From: a virus
Direction: 5' to 3' (one strand)
DNA length: 30,215 nucleotides
IMG/VR virus record: IMGVR_UViG_3300003937_000102
Coordinates: 1-30,215 of that record
Part shown: positions 15,048 through 21,916 of the stretch, one piece after another
Layout of the letters: each line of letters starts with the position of its first letter
Numbering within the stretch: the first letter of the stretch is position 1
The notes under the pieces: generated by a model
Databases searched by the model: none
Told to the model about the DNA's origin: nothing
What the model saw: only the letters and a program-made list of their open reading frames with translations
Position numbers and translations under genes: made by a program

Positions 15048-15795
15048 CAAATTACAGAATACATATGGACCATGTAGGGGAGACTATAAACAGACTTTCT
15101 CTACACCCATGTTTCAAGGTAAGGCAAACCTCAATCATGAAATTGTCGCAGAACACTGTAGAGATGTAGTAGGTAGAATACCAAAGGGTAATACAGAAAC
15201 AGAATACACAACCTACTTCGAGCACGATTTGAGAGAAGAGACACATAACCAACCATGGTACAACGACTTCGCAAATCAGATGAAAGATACTTACATCGAA
15301 TTCATCCGTAAAATGTGGCATTTCGATGTGACTGGAATATCTCGACATGACATACACCTATTTGCATGGGTGAATGTATATAATGAACCACACTCCCATT
15401 CAGTTCATAATCATGTCAAGTCCAGACTATCTGGTACCTACTATGTCTCTACAGATTCTAATTCAGAACCAATTACCTTTTATCATCCTAACATGAGTTC
15501 TCTTTTTGGTCATGGCGCCAGTGATGGTCAACACGAAGATGGTCAATATACATTTCAAGGTACGCCAGGTGGTCAGACAGAAATGGCATTTTATGCCGAA
15601 ACTGGTGACTTCTTACTATGGCCCTCGTACATGACCCATGCAGTACCACAGGGTAGGTCACGAGGAAAAGGAATGATTGGTGAGATTAAAGAATACGAGA
15701 GAATATCAATCTCTTTCAATTTACAACATGCAGAGAATTTAGGGTCATATCATCATGGTGACCCATTTGATTATGGAGTTTTAAGTAATGAGTAA
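15028..15795 (+). CDS. Putative 2OG-Fe(II) oxygenase (PF13759-like)
   Basis: The 255-aa product has the signature of the putative 2OG-Fe(II) oxygenase family. It shows a His-rich block HSHSVHNH (122-129) followed by SRLSGTYYV, then FYHP, then GDFLLWPSYMTHAVPQG with H204, and ERISISFNL with R225 as the likely 2-oxoglutarate-binding Arg. The family is cytoplasmic and widespread in marine T4-like phages; substrates are unknown. It is the first of four dioxygenases in a row, overlapping the spanin gene by 20 bases and the next oxygenase by 8. Confidence 0.88.
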   Translation: MRPIKTNKLQNTYGPCRGDYKQTFSTPMFQGKANLNHEIVAEHCRDVVGRIPKGNTETEYTTYFEHDLREETHNQPWYNDFANQMKDTYIEFIRKMWHFDVTGISRHDIHLFAWVNVYNEPHSHSVHNHVKSRLSGTYYVSTDSNSEPITFYHPNMSSLFGHGASDGQHEDGQYTFQGTPGGQTEMAFYAETGDFLLWPSYMTHAVPQGRSRGKGMIGEIKEYERISISFNLQHAENLGSYHHGDPFDYGVLSNE

Positions 15796-16468
15796 ACCAA
15801 TTATACTAGATGAACTATACAAAATGAAAGGTTCATTTGCAGATGCAAAGTTTGATGGTTTCTGTTTGACCATAGACGACTTCTATGAGAACGCCGAAGA
15901 TTTGTATCAACACTTGACTAACAGAGATTACCCAATGTGGAAATATAATCCTGAATCACCAACACGAAATGGTATAGACTATTACGACTGTAGAATAGTT
16001 GACAAGGTTGGTCACCCTACAAGAATCTATGAAACAGAACATCAAAGAATATTAGATGTATGTCGTAGATACTGGCATAAAGGTGAATACAACTGGTCAC
16101 GACTATATGAGTTCAACTGTTTTAAAACTGGTGAGATTACCAATTCAAGATTTCAACACTATCCACATATCGATAGTAAATTAGATATGCCAGACAATTG
16201 TGCTACACTCAACATGCTAGTCTATCTTGACAAAGAAGAAGATGGTGGTACAGCAGTTTATGATGGTGAATGGATTACTAATGACGAGAACATGAATGTG
16301 TTATATCCTGTAGAAGAGAGATTCAACATTCGAACTATGATTAAGGCGAAGTTTAATAGATGTGTTATATTTCCAGGTAATTATATGCATGGTGCTTGGA
16401 TTGACAATTATAATAAATACATCGACAACTGGAGATTCACACAAGTGACTTTCTTCCACCCAAATTAG
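15788..16468 (+). CDS. 2OG-Fe(II) dioxygenase-like protein
   Basis: The 226-aa product contains H127-x-D129 (YPHIDSKLD), a jelly-roll strand pattern TLNMLVYLDKEEDGGTAVYDG, H201 (FPGNYMHGAW) and R216 (NWRFTQVTFF), giving a complete metal and 2-oxoglutarate site. The pattern is closest to the DUF6445-like branch as I remember it. Substrate unknown. It is distinct in sequence from the oxygenases on either side, so this is not a recent tandem duplication. Start overlaps the previous gene by 8 bases. Confidence 0.85.
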   Translation: MSKPIILDELYKMKGSFADAKFDGFCLTIDDFYENAEDLYQHLTNRDYPMWKYNPESPTRNGIDYYDCRIVDKVGHPTRIYETEHQRILDVCRRYWHKGEYNWSRLYEFNCFKTGEITNSRFQHYPHIDSKLDMPDNCATLNMLVYLDKEEDGGTAVYDGEWITNDENMNVLYPVEERFNIRTMIKAKFNRCVIFPGNYMHGAWIDNYNKYIDNWRFTQVTFFHPN

Positions 16469-16477
16469 GAGATAACA

Positions 16478-17266
16478 ATGGCAATTAACATGGGTTCATA
16501 CACCGACACCAACTTAGGTGGTTCAGATGAACAAGACAACAAAGAAATAGTAGAAGACAAGTACACTGGTGAACAGTTCGAAATAGAACGCAATACAGAC
16601 TTTATTACAATTCTACCAAACATAATCAATCCATTAGGATGCGAACACATACTAAATGTGTTTCATGGTTGTCCTATTGATGAAGATGCAGAATACAATC
16701 CAGATTCTAGTGAGATAATTCCTAGTCAGAAAGTACAAGACCACAATCTATCTTACAAGTATATTGCAGACATGAACAAGACACACTTGACATGTTCACC
16801 AGGTACAAGAGAGTTTGATGCATGTTTAGAAGTGTTCGAACATTTGATACCTGACCATCCAGACTTTGATACAATAACATATATGCAAGTTGTACACTAT
16901 GCTCAAGATGCGATGTTCCCATTTCACAAAGATATTGCAGAAGACACCGATTTTGGTACTATGATACTACAATTGAATGAAGGATATAAGGGCGGTAGAT
17001 TAATCGTAGATGGAAACTATATTGCAAAGAACGAGGGTACTGCTACATTCTTTAACAACTCAACACAAATGTGGCATGGTGTAGAACCAGTCTATGAGGG
17101 CGACAGATATGTTCTACTTGTATGGTTTGGAAGAGATGAAGACTCTATGAGAGGAGAGGAAGAGAACAATGAATCAGAGAACAACGACAGTACCGACAGC
17201 GAAATGCAGTCAGTGTCAGAAACTACTGAAACTACAGGAAGTGAAGTACCACTCACCGATGAATAA
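16478..17266 (+). CDS. Prolyl-4-hydroxylase-like 2OG-Fe(II) dioxygenase with acidic tail
   Basis: The 262-aa product has ATG 16478 with TAGGAG upstream (16467-16472). The catalytic domain ends with H150-x-D152 (FHKDIAEDTDFGTMILQL), then GGRLIVDG, GTATFFNNSTQMWHGV with H200 and GDRYVLLVWF with R210, the order seen in P4H-type enzymes. Residues about 222-262 form an acidic Ser/Thr/Glu tail (EENNESENNDSTDSE...) without structure, whose DNA is also open in another frame (17169-17351). Substrate unknown; a protein side chain or nucleotide is possible. Confidence 0.85.
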   Translation: MAINMGSYTDTNLGGSDEQDNKEIVEDKYTGEQFEIERNTDFITILPNIINPLGCEHILNVFHGCPIDEDAEYNPDSSEIIPSQKVQDHNLSYKYIADMNKTHLTCSPGTREFDACLEVFEHLIPDHPDFDTITYMQVVHYAQDAMFPFHKDIAEDTDFGTMILQLNEGYKGGRLIVDGNYIAKNEGTATFFNNSTQMWHGVEPVYEGDRYVLLVWFGRDEDSMRGEEENNESENNDSTDSEMQSVSETTETTGSEVPLTDE

Positions 17267-17351
17267 CGGTCATGTTGAACATGTCTGGTGTGATGCATAT
17301 TGCAGTCATGACTGGCATTGTGAGAATAGACCAAGAAGTGAAGGATTTTAA
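17169..17351 (+). CDS. Possible small Cys/His-rich protein overlapping in another frame
   Basis: This 60-codon frame contains C13-x2-C16 and then a His/Cys-rich part HVEHVWCDAYCSHDWHCEN, a metal-binding appearance. It starts with ATG 17169 behind an AGGAGAGGAAG purine run, overlaps the acidic tail of the preceding oxygenase by 98 bases, and ends one base before the next ATG. A shorter version from ATG 17259 (30 aa) would fill the gap without a long overlap. Either may be real; the acidic tail frame also reads plausibly, so confidence is low. Confidence 0.4.
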   Translation: MNQRTTTVPTAKCSQCQKLLKLQEVKYHSPMNNGHVEHVWCDAYCSHDWHCENRPRSEGF

Positions 17352-17990
17352 ATGAGTAATCATCATAAAGAACAAAGAGAATTATATAATGAAAATGGTT
17401 GGAAAGACCATGGTGACCATATCAAAACAATTGATGATTGTTTCGACCCAGGTTTGATAGATGACCTAATTGGGGTGTTCGACAATGCAGAAGACCATGG
17501 TCTAACAAAGACTAGAGTTTCAGACGGACATAGAAACGCAGGTAAATGGACAGGTGAAGACACTTCAGTATATTGGAGTGCAATGGACACGATGATTAAT
17601 GCACCCCTTAGAGAGTTGGGTGATGTGGTGCAATATGAAATCATACCCAAATGGGGTGAAGAGTACCCACTTGTTGGTTCAACCATGGTTAAAGATTTAT
17701 ATGTCAGTCAGTTGAAGATGCAGAAGACAAGACCAACAGAAGGTTATCATTCATGGCATTGTGAGTATAACAATCAACTAGCGAATGTAAGAACAGCACT
17801 TGCATTTATGGTGTATCTCAATGATGTAGATGAGGGTGGTGAGACAGAGTTTCTATATCAGTCAAAGAGAATCGCCCCAAAGTTTAATAGATTTGTGTGT
17901 TGGCCCGCTGGGTGGACACATATACATAGAGGTAATCCACCTCTATCGAATGAGAAGTATGTAGTCACAGGTTGGGTAAGTATTATATAA
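17352..17990 (+). CDS. 2OG-Fe(II) dioxygenase-like protein with HxE metal motif
   Basis: The 212-aa product has a P4H-type C-terminal domain: YHSWHCEYNN gives H136-x-E138 instead of the usual HxD, then TALAFMVYLNDVDEGGETEF, H190 (PAGWTHIHRG) and K202 (EKYVVTGW) in place of the usual Arg. HxE and Lys variants are known in active dioxygenases, but activity cannot be assumed. It ends the four-gene oxygenase run. The start directly follows the stop of the small Cys/His ORF. Confidence 0.83.
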   Translation: MSNHHKEQRELYNENGWKDHGDHIKTIDDCFDPGLIDDLIGVFDNAEDHGLTKTRVSDGHRNAGKWTGEDTSVYWSAMDTMINAPLRELGDVVQYEIIPKWGEEYPLVGSTMVKDLYVSQLKMQKTRPTEGYHSWHCEYNNQLANVRTALAFMVYLNDVDEGGETEFLYQSKRIAPKFNRFVCWPAGWTHIHRGNPPLSNEKYVVTGWVSII

Positions 17991-17996
17991 AACCAC

Positions 17997-18025
17997 TTGT
18001 GCAATCATGCATAATATATTATAAT
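17997..18025 (+). promoter_or_regulatory. Candidate promoter for 18033 with ATG near +1
   Basis: TATAAT (18020-18025) is preceded at 17 bp by a weak -35, TTGTGC (17997-18002). The ATG at 18033 follows after 7 nt. There is no Shine-Dalgarno sequence, so this fits the leaderless pattern seen at 13319 and 27705. Confidence 0.55.
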
Positions 18026-18032
18026 AGATTAT

Positions 18033-18377
18033 ATGGGTTATTTGAATTTAGGTACAAGTATTAAATATGGTCCACACGGTAAACGCCGTAAGACTAAGGC
18101 ATTTAGTACCAAAAGTAAAATGACTAAATATAATGAGTTAATCGCAAGACAGCAAGTTCAATATGACCAAGTGATGTCTGAGATAACAACAGAACAATAT
18201 CCTTCGTATGTAAGTGATAATCTATGTGTCGGTAATCCAACACCACGCAGAGAGAGTCCTATATACTCAGGTGAGAGAAAACTAATCGGTATCGGTGTTA
18301 TGCATAAGTCTAACCTAGTACCGGTATTTGAAGAAGATAAACAATACGCCAAAGATTTGGCACGAATGAGGAGATAG
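18033..18377 (+). CDS. Conserved marine-phage hypothetical protein
   Basis: The 114-aa basic protein begins MGYLNLGTSIKYGPHGKRRK and contains EQYPSYVSDNLCVGNPTPRRES and a late IGIGVMHKSNLVPVF block. The MHKSNxVPVF ending is one I recall from many marine T4-like phages, without assigned function. One Cys, no membrane segment. It has its own candidate promoter immediately upstream and is followed 4 bases later by the next gene. Confidence 0.75.
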   Translation: MGYLNLGTSIKYGPHGKRRKTKAFSTKSKMTKYNELIARQQVQYDQVMSEITTEQYPSYVSDNLCVGNPTPRRESPIYSGERKLIGIGVMHKSNLVPVFEEDKQYAKDLARMRR

Positions 18378-18381
18378 AAAA

Positions 18382-19284
18382 ATGGCATTTAATGTTGCTA
18401 CAGTATGTTTGAAAGACGACCCTACTACCACACCAGAGGATGTTATCAAACTTAAATTATCAATGGACGCTAACCGTCTACTAGTACATGAGGGTATGCA
18501 GATTAGTGTACTGAATGTGTTCACCGACTATGAGAAATCAGACTTTCTTGCAGTTCAACCAAGGTGGGCGAGTGAAGAAACTGACCCAAATGTACCATCA
18601 AGCATGAGACTCACTACTATTGAGAGTACAGATAATCCAAGTCATGCAATTAAAAATCTGTTTAAAAACGATAGATTTGGTGAACATGACAAAATCATGT
18701 ATATGCATCCAAGAGTGAAGTGGAGAAATTTAGGTCATAGTATCATCTTCTCTACATTACCAGACAAGGGTAATCCTAACCACTCATCATACACAATCAA
18801 TGAAGAAGACAGAAAGTCAATCATTGAGAACAATTGGGCAACACTCAACCTTGCAGTAGATTGGACAGAATCAGAAGATACTCAATTCATGCCTCAGTTC
18901 TTTCAGTTCAACTATGCAGAACATCCAGACTTAACTGATAAGATGTTCGATGGTACACTAGACAAGTATGATTCATTCATGCACTTCGTAGAGGGTGAGT
19001 ACACTGAGTTTGTATTACCTATGATGCCTGCAACTCTTGGTAAGTACTATTCATGCAATCATGACAAGAACAAAGAACTCAATGAGATGTATGAGAAGAA
19101 TGTTAGACCACTATTTCCAGAACACTGGCGTGGTACAGGCGGTGACGAAGAGGCGAAGTTCTTATCATTCAATCATGATTGGAGAGATATGACTAAACAA
19201 TGTTCATTGTTATTCTTTGATGAGACAGATGGTCCTATCAGTGACGATTACTTTGCACAAATGTACCTAGTGTCTAATCCGTAA
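18382..19284 (+). CDS. Hypothetical protein, 300 aa
   Basis: The start ATG 18382 follows ATGAGGAGATAGAAAA (GAGGAG Shine-Dalgarno). The chain is a mixed alpha/beta soluble protein with aromatic-rich segments (SVLNVFTDYEKSDFLAVQPRW, YMHPRVKWRNLGHSIIF, SFNHDWRDMTKQCSLLFFDE). No signal peptide or membrane helix. I do not recognise the family; the N-terminal strand-helix pattern could suit many folds. It is the last gene of the + strand oxygenase block and is followed by a strong terminator. Confidence 0.7.
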   Translation: MAFNVATVCLKDDPTTTPEDVIKLKLSMDANRLLVHEGMQISVLNVFTDYEKSDFLAVQPRWASEETDPNVPSSMRLTTIESTDNPSHAIKNLFKNDRFGEHDKIMYMHPRVKWRNLGHSIIFSTLPDKGNPNHSSYTINEEDRKSIIENNWATLNLAVDWTESEDTQFMPQFFQFNYAEHPDLTDKMFDGTLDKYDSFMHFVEGEYTEFVLPMMPATLGKYYSCNHDKNKELNEMYEKNVRPLFPEHWRGTGGDEEAKFLSFNHDWRDMTKQCSLLFFDETDGPISDDYFAQMYLVSNP

Positions 19285-19302
19285 GTCATTGATTTGATTG
19301 AG

Positions 19303-19329
19303 AAAAGGGACGATATGTCCCTTTTTTTT
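19303..19329. terminator. Strong intrinsic terminator between convergent genes
   Basis: AAAAGGGAC (19303-19311), loop GATAT, GTCCCTTTT (19317-19325), with the T-run continuing to 19329. The 9-bp stem is perfect and the A-run on the left makes it usable on both strands. It separates the + strand gene ending at 19284 from the - strand gene ending at 19333. Confidence 0.93.
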
Positions 19330-19332
19330 GGT

Positions 19333-20424
19333 TTACTTATATTTGAAGTCGCACATCATACGAGTAGGTTTACCATCTTTACCTTGCGTATCACGAATAT
19401 TTAAACTGAACTTGTAAGTGGGTGATTCACATTCCATATTGATTCTTCTACCATCACCAGTCTTACCACCATAGAACAACTTCATTCTTCCTGTTCTTGC
19501 TGCCTTTTGCATTGACACTTTGTCCATTTTCTTTGATAAGACTCTACCATTAGTGAACTTATGTATGATATGATACCCATGACCAATGCCTGATTCAAGT
19601 AGTTTGTTGAGAGCGCTCTTGTCATATGATACTACCTCTTTCTTACTATAACCTGGTGCGGTGTTCTTATCGCCTTGGAAGACTAAACAAAACTTATCTT
19701 GTTTAATACCGAACATCTTTAAGAGTTTGAGTCCATTCTTGTCGTTGATACCACCTGACTCTATTTCGTCTGGTGTGAGTACCTTTCTTACACCCACATT
19801 GAAGAAGGTTGTAGTAGGACCGAACTTCAACGATAAGTATATCTCTTTACCGTCATCTTTCGTCAGAGTAATATCAGTGACATTTTTGCCGACATCTGTA
19901 CCAGTACCCTTTTTGTTTTCAAGGATAATACTAGAACCATACTTGATAGGTCTAGGTGTATTCTCACCACCGACTACTTCTATCTTTAATGTAGACGAAC
20001 TCTTTAAATCGTATGTCTTGTTCAAGTCTTCTATCGCAAGGAGATGGTTCTTATCACCGACCTTCTCACCTGCCCACCATGACTCTAAGTCCTTTGCGAA
20101 CTCTTCTTCAAACGCATTACCTTGATTCTTAGCACCCCTATTACCACTACTCCCATTACCGAACTTCAACTTAAGATTGTCAATACCACCTAGACTAAGT
20201 ATCTGTTTGATACTGATAGCGCCTTCTAATGCACGAGTGACATTGACCTCTGTTTTACTTTGATTCTTTTTACCCAAGTCGATGTTGATAGGTGCATCAA
20301 CCTTAGGGTACTTCTTAGTGAGTGCCTCATGGAGTTTAATCATATCTGCTACATTACCAGGTGGAAACTTGTCGCACTTAGTAAGTATCTCTTTGGATTG
20401 TTTTGGGAAGAAGTCGTATGCCAT
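19333..20424 (-). CDS. Putative PD-(D/E)XK-fold nuclease-like protein
   Basis: The 363-aa product has an ordering of motifs like a PD-(D/E)XK nuclease core. GNAFEEEFAKDLE (E106-E108) fits the first helix, TDITLTKDDGKEIYLSLKFG supplies D184 and the S198-x-K200 variant of ExK, and a further beta/alpha region follows. N- and C-terminal extensions are basic. The fold call is from motif spacing only, and the third acidic position is replaced by Ser, so activity is uncertain. It could be a phage structural or DNA-processing protein. The start is 5 nt after a late-like octamer (- strand), with no Shine-Dalgarno. Confidence 0.65.
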   Translation of the reverse strand: MAYDFFPKQSKEILTKCDKFPPGNVADMIKLHEALTKKYPKVDAPINIDLGKKNQSKTEVNVTRALEGAISIKQILSLGGIDNLKLKFGNGSSGNRGAKNQGNAFEEEFAKDLESWWAGEKVGDKNHLLAIEDLNKTYDLKSSSTLKIEVVGGENTPRPIKYGSSIILENKKGTGTDVGKNVTDITLTKDDGKEIYLSLKFGPTTTFFNVGVRKVLTPDEIESGGINDKNGLKLLKMFGIKQDKFCLVFQGDKNTAPGYSKKEVVSYDKSALNKLLESGIGHGYHIIHKFTNGRVLSKKMDKVSMQKAARTGRMKLFYGGKTGDGRRINMECESPTYKFSLNIRDTQGKDGKPTRMMCDFKYK

Positions 20425-20428
20425 GGTA

Positions 20429-21118
20429 CTATTTAGGTGGATCGATGACTTTATACCAATTATTAAAGAAATTTATATTCATAATAAACCTATCTGTATC
20501 ACCTCCGACATATGAATGATAACTATAATCACTTGCACGAAAGAGGTATGCCGTATTAATATCCCATGATATCATAGTACCACCAGAATCATCAACCTTT
20601 TTGTTACCATGAAAGATGGTACTATTATTCACATCAGGATAGATAGGCACAAGTATCGTCATAAGTTTACCACCATCATTGTGTATAGGGTAATGAGGCA
20701 TATTCTTAGGACTACCTTGCATATGATGATTACAATACGCAGGGACATTGTTCGCTCTCTTCTCTAAGTCTAAAGTATCAAAGACATACTTAGTATTGGG
20801 CATCTCCAAAGACACTGAAAACGCTTCCCAATTTGACCATAACCAATCAATCTTATCAGTCACCACACCGGTCATCATCTCAACAGAAGAATCTTCCGAA
20901 GACACTAAGGCGCTAGGAGGGTATTCGTCAAACTTACTAATCCGTCTATTAGGGTAGACTTCCGAAGATACTTCACCGACCTCCACCGCCATAGTCCGTA
21001 GAAACTCAAGCTCGCTATCCGAATAGAAGTTAGGTATCATCATCAGACGACCCATTACAGACTCATCCCAGTCCATATAGTAGTTATCCCAAGGGAATAA
21101 AGTATTAGTGTTTTTCAT
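20429..21118 (-). CDS. 2OG-Fe(II) dioxygenase-like protein
   Basis: The 229-aa product has a clear Shine-Dalgarno (GAGGAGAG, about 5 nt before the ATG). The iron site is H146-x-D148 (YPIHNDGGKLMTILVPIYP) and H201 (SDYSYHSYVGG), with R210 (DTDRFIMNINFF) as the 2-oxoglutarate-binding residue. The N-terminal half has helices (YSDSELEFLRTMAVEVGEV) that commonly precede P4H-like domains. Its substrate is unknown. It overlaps the upstream membrane-protein gene by 14 bases, so the two are co-translated. Confidence 0.83.
   Translation of the reverse strand: MKNTNTLFPWDNYYMDWDESVMGRLMMIPNFYSDSELEFLRTMAVEVGEVSSEVYPNRRISKFDEYPPSALVSSEDSSVEMMTGVVTDKIDWLWSNWEAFSVSLEMPNTKYVFDTLDLEKRANNVPAYCNHHMQGSPKNMPHYPIHNDGGKLMTILVPIYPDVNNSTIFHGNKKVDDSGGTMISWDINTAYLFRASDYSYHSYVGGDTDRFIMNINFFNNWYKVIDPPK
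20430..20437 (-). promoter_or_regulatory. Late-like octamer CCTAAATA on the minus strand
   Basis: On the minus strand the sequence reads CCTAAATA, then GTACC, then the ATG at 20424. The octamer overlaps the TAG stop of the upstream minus-strand gene (20431-20429). Same 5-nt spacing as the other late-like sites. Confidence 0.45.
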
Positions 21119-21392
21119 GTCTCTCCTCTATGTCATCGTACCTACCACTGAAGTACATACGAGTGTAGTATAAACGAATGTATGATATCACCGTCATAGA
21201 TGATATGTTAACCATACTGAGTACCCACCAATCGGTTACATTGAATACCTCACGCATACAATACATGATGAATACGATGATAGGTGCTTGTGTAATGAGT
21301 CCACTGAGTATAGTAAACGATGTTTCTCTATGCGCCAGAGCCTGTTTCTTAGTGGGTTTGAATATTTTATTGAGTAGTGTCAGTAGGTTCAT
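21105..21392 (-). CDS. Small membrane protein, two TM segments
   Basis: The 95-aa product has a basic N-terminus (NKIFKPTKKQALAHRET), two hydrophobic helices (about 27-47 and 55-75), and a charged tail (SGRYDDIEERHEKH). From memory it resembles small membrane proteins of marine T4-like phages with an AHRxTS...YxRxY pattern, function unknown. First gene of the minus-strand block. No strong promoter is apparent directly upstream on this strand. Confidence 0.7.
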   Translation of the reverse strand: MNLLTLLNKIFKPTKKQALAHRETSFTILSGLITQAPIIVFIMYCMREVFNVTDWWVLSMVNISSMTVISYIRLYYTRMYFSGRYDDIEERHEKH

Positions 21393-21571
21393 AATATAAT
21401 GTGTGCAGTAGTGTGTTAAAGTGTGTAATTATATTGTTATTTATGTGTCTCAGAGAAGTAGCGAATAAAACCGGAAGGCGTGAGTGTGTCGAGAGAAGCA
21501 GGACTATGTATAACCTGAGAGAACCTAAGAGAGGACACGAGAGAGACCGTCCCTCCTATAGGGGTTTCAGA
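21393..21571. other. Gene-free purine-rich spacer between divergent blocks
   Basis: No convincing gene is seen on either strand. An open + frame from a GTG at 21401 runs to 21745, but it reads straight through the promoter and hairpins downstream and has unlikely composition. The + strand from about 21490 is rich in GAGAGA-type purine runs (GAGAGAAG, GAGAGAAC, GAGAGAGACC). This separates the minus-strand genes from the promoter at 21576 and could hold control sites. Confidence 0.5.
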
Positions 21572-21617
21572 GGGGTTGACAATGACCCTCACTTTTTGAT
21601 AGGATGTATCCATGATG
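21572..21617 (+). repeat. Promoter repeat, copy 1
   Basis: A 46-bp unit repeated at 21745-21790 (173 bp downstream); by direct comparison 35 of 46 positions are identical with no gaps. Fully shared blocks are GGGGTTGACAATG, CTCACTTTTTG and the terminal ATGATG. In this copy ATGATG continues as ATGATGAATTGA, a three-codon start-stop. Confidence 0.85.
21576..21605 (+). promoter_or_regulatory. Promoter P1 (TTGACA-18-TAGGAT)
   Basis: TTGACA (21576-21581), an 18-bp spacer and TAGGAT (21600-21605). An ATGATG begins at 21612, 6 nt later. The predicted transcript would start near 21612 and run through two hairpins (21671-21739). No sizeable ORF follows, so P1 may make a short RNA. Confidence 0.7.
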
Positions 21618-21670
21618 AATTGACGAAGGTAACAGGCGAAAGACCCCATGTCTGTAAGGTCTATGTGTTA

Positions 21671-21701
21671 ATGGTACTCCTGATATATAGTAGAGTACCA
21701 T
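21671..21701 (+). repeat. Perfect inverted repeat / hairpin 1
   Basis: ATGGTACTC (21671-21679) and GAGTACCAT (21693-21701) form a perfect 9-bp stem around a 13-nt loop. It lies between promoters P1 and P2. Its TACTC/GAGTA arms resemble those of hairpin 2. Confidence 0.85.
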
Positions 21702-21713
21702 GCATATCATATG

Positions 21714-21739
21714 TATACTCCAATGTATACTGGAGTATA
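21714..21739 (+). repeat. Perfect inverted repeat / hairpin 2
   Basis: TATACTCCA (21714-21722) and TGGAGTATA (21731-21739) form a perfect 9-bp stem around the 8-nt loop ATGTATAC. It ends 9 bp before the -35 box of P2, a position suited to an operator or to attenuation of the P1 transcript. Confidence 0.85.
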
Positions 21740-21744
21740 TACTA

Positions 21745-21790
21745 GGGGTTGACAATGGGTCTCACTTTTTGTTATGGTATCCATATGATG
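21745..21790 (+). repeat. Promoter repeat, copy 2
   Basis: Second copy of the 46-bp unit at 21572-21617. The copies differ mainly in the spacer (three bases), the -10 box (TATGGT versus TAGGAT) and the 6 nt before ATGATG. Here the ATGATG opens a 43-codon frame. Confidence 0.85.
21749..21778 (+). promoter_or_regulatory. Promoter P2 (TTGACA-18-TATGGT)
   Basis: TTGACA (21749-21754), an 18-bp spacer and TATGGT (21773-21778), followed after 6 nt by ATGATG at 21785. It drives the 43-aa membrane peptide and the following genes. The predicted +1 coincides with the start codon, and no Shine-Dalgarno is present. Confidence 0.75.
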
Positions 21791-21916
21791 ACAAACAACC
21801 AAAGAAGATTAAGAAGACTTGACATATGGTTTTGCAACAGTTCGTTCTGTTGTTTCCTCTGTATGTTCGGCGTACCGTTCAGTTTAATAGGAGTAGTATC
21901 ATGGTTAATGGGTTAA
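21785..21916 (+). CDS. 43-aa Cys-rich membrane peptide
   Basis: The frame starts ATGATG directly behind promoter P2. The N-terminus is very basic (MMTNNQRRLRRLDIW), followed by a hydrophobic segment with four Cys (FCNSSFCCFLCMFGVPFSLIGV) and a short end SWLMG. This is the profile of a small inner-membrane peptide with a cytoplasmic basic head. It overlaps the next gene (ATG 21901) by 16 bases, and its 3' end carries that gene's Shine-Dalgarno. Function unknown; an early host-directed peptide is a reasonable guess. Confidence 0.6.
   Translation: MMTNNQRRLRRLDIWFCNSSFCCFLCMFGVPFSLIGVVSWLMG

Noticed and set aside
18382-19284. Glycosyltransferase
   Set aside because: The N-terminal strand-helix pattern is weak and no DxD motif or nucleotide-sugar site stands out.
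21401-21745. 114-codon + frame from a GTG
   Set aside because: It runs through promoter P1, both perfect hairpins and up to P2, has no Shine-Dalgarno and has an erratic composition.
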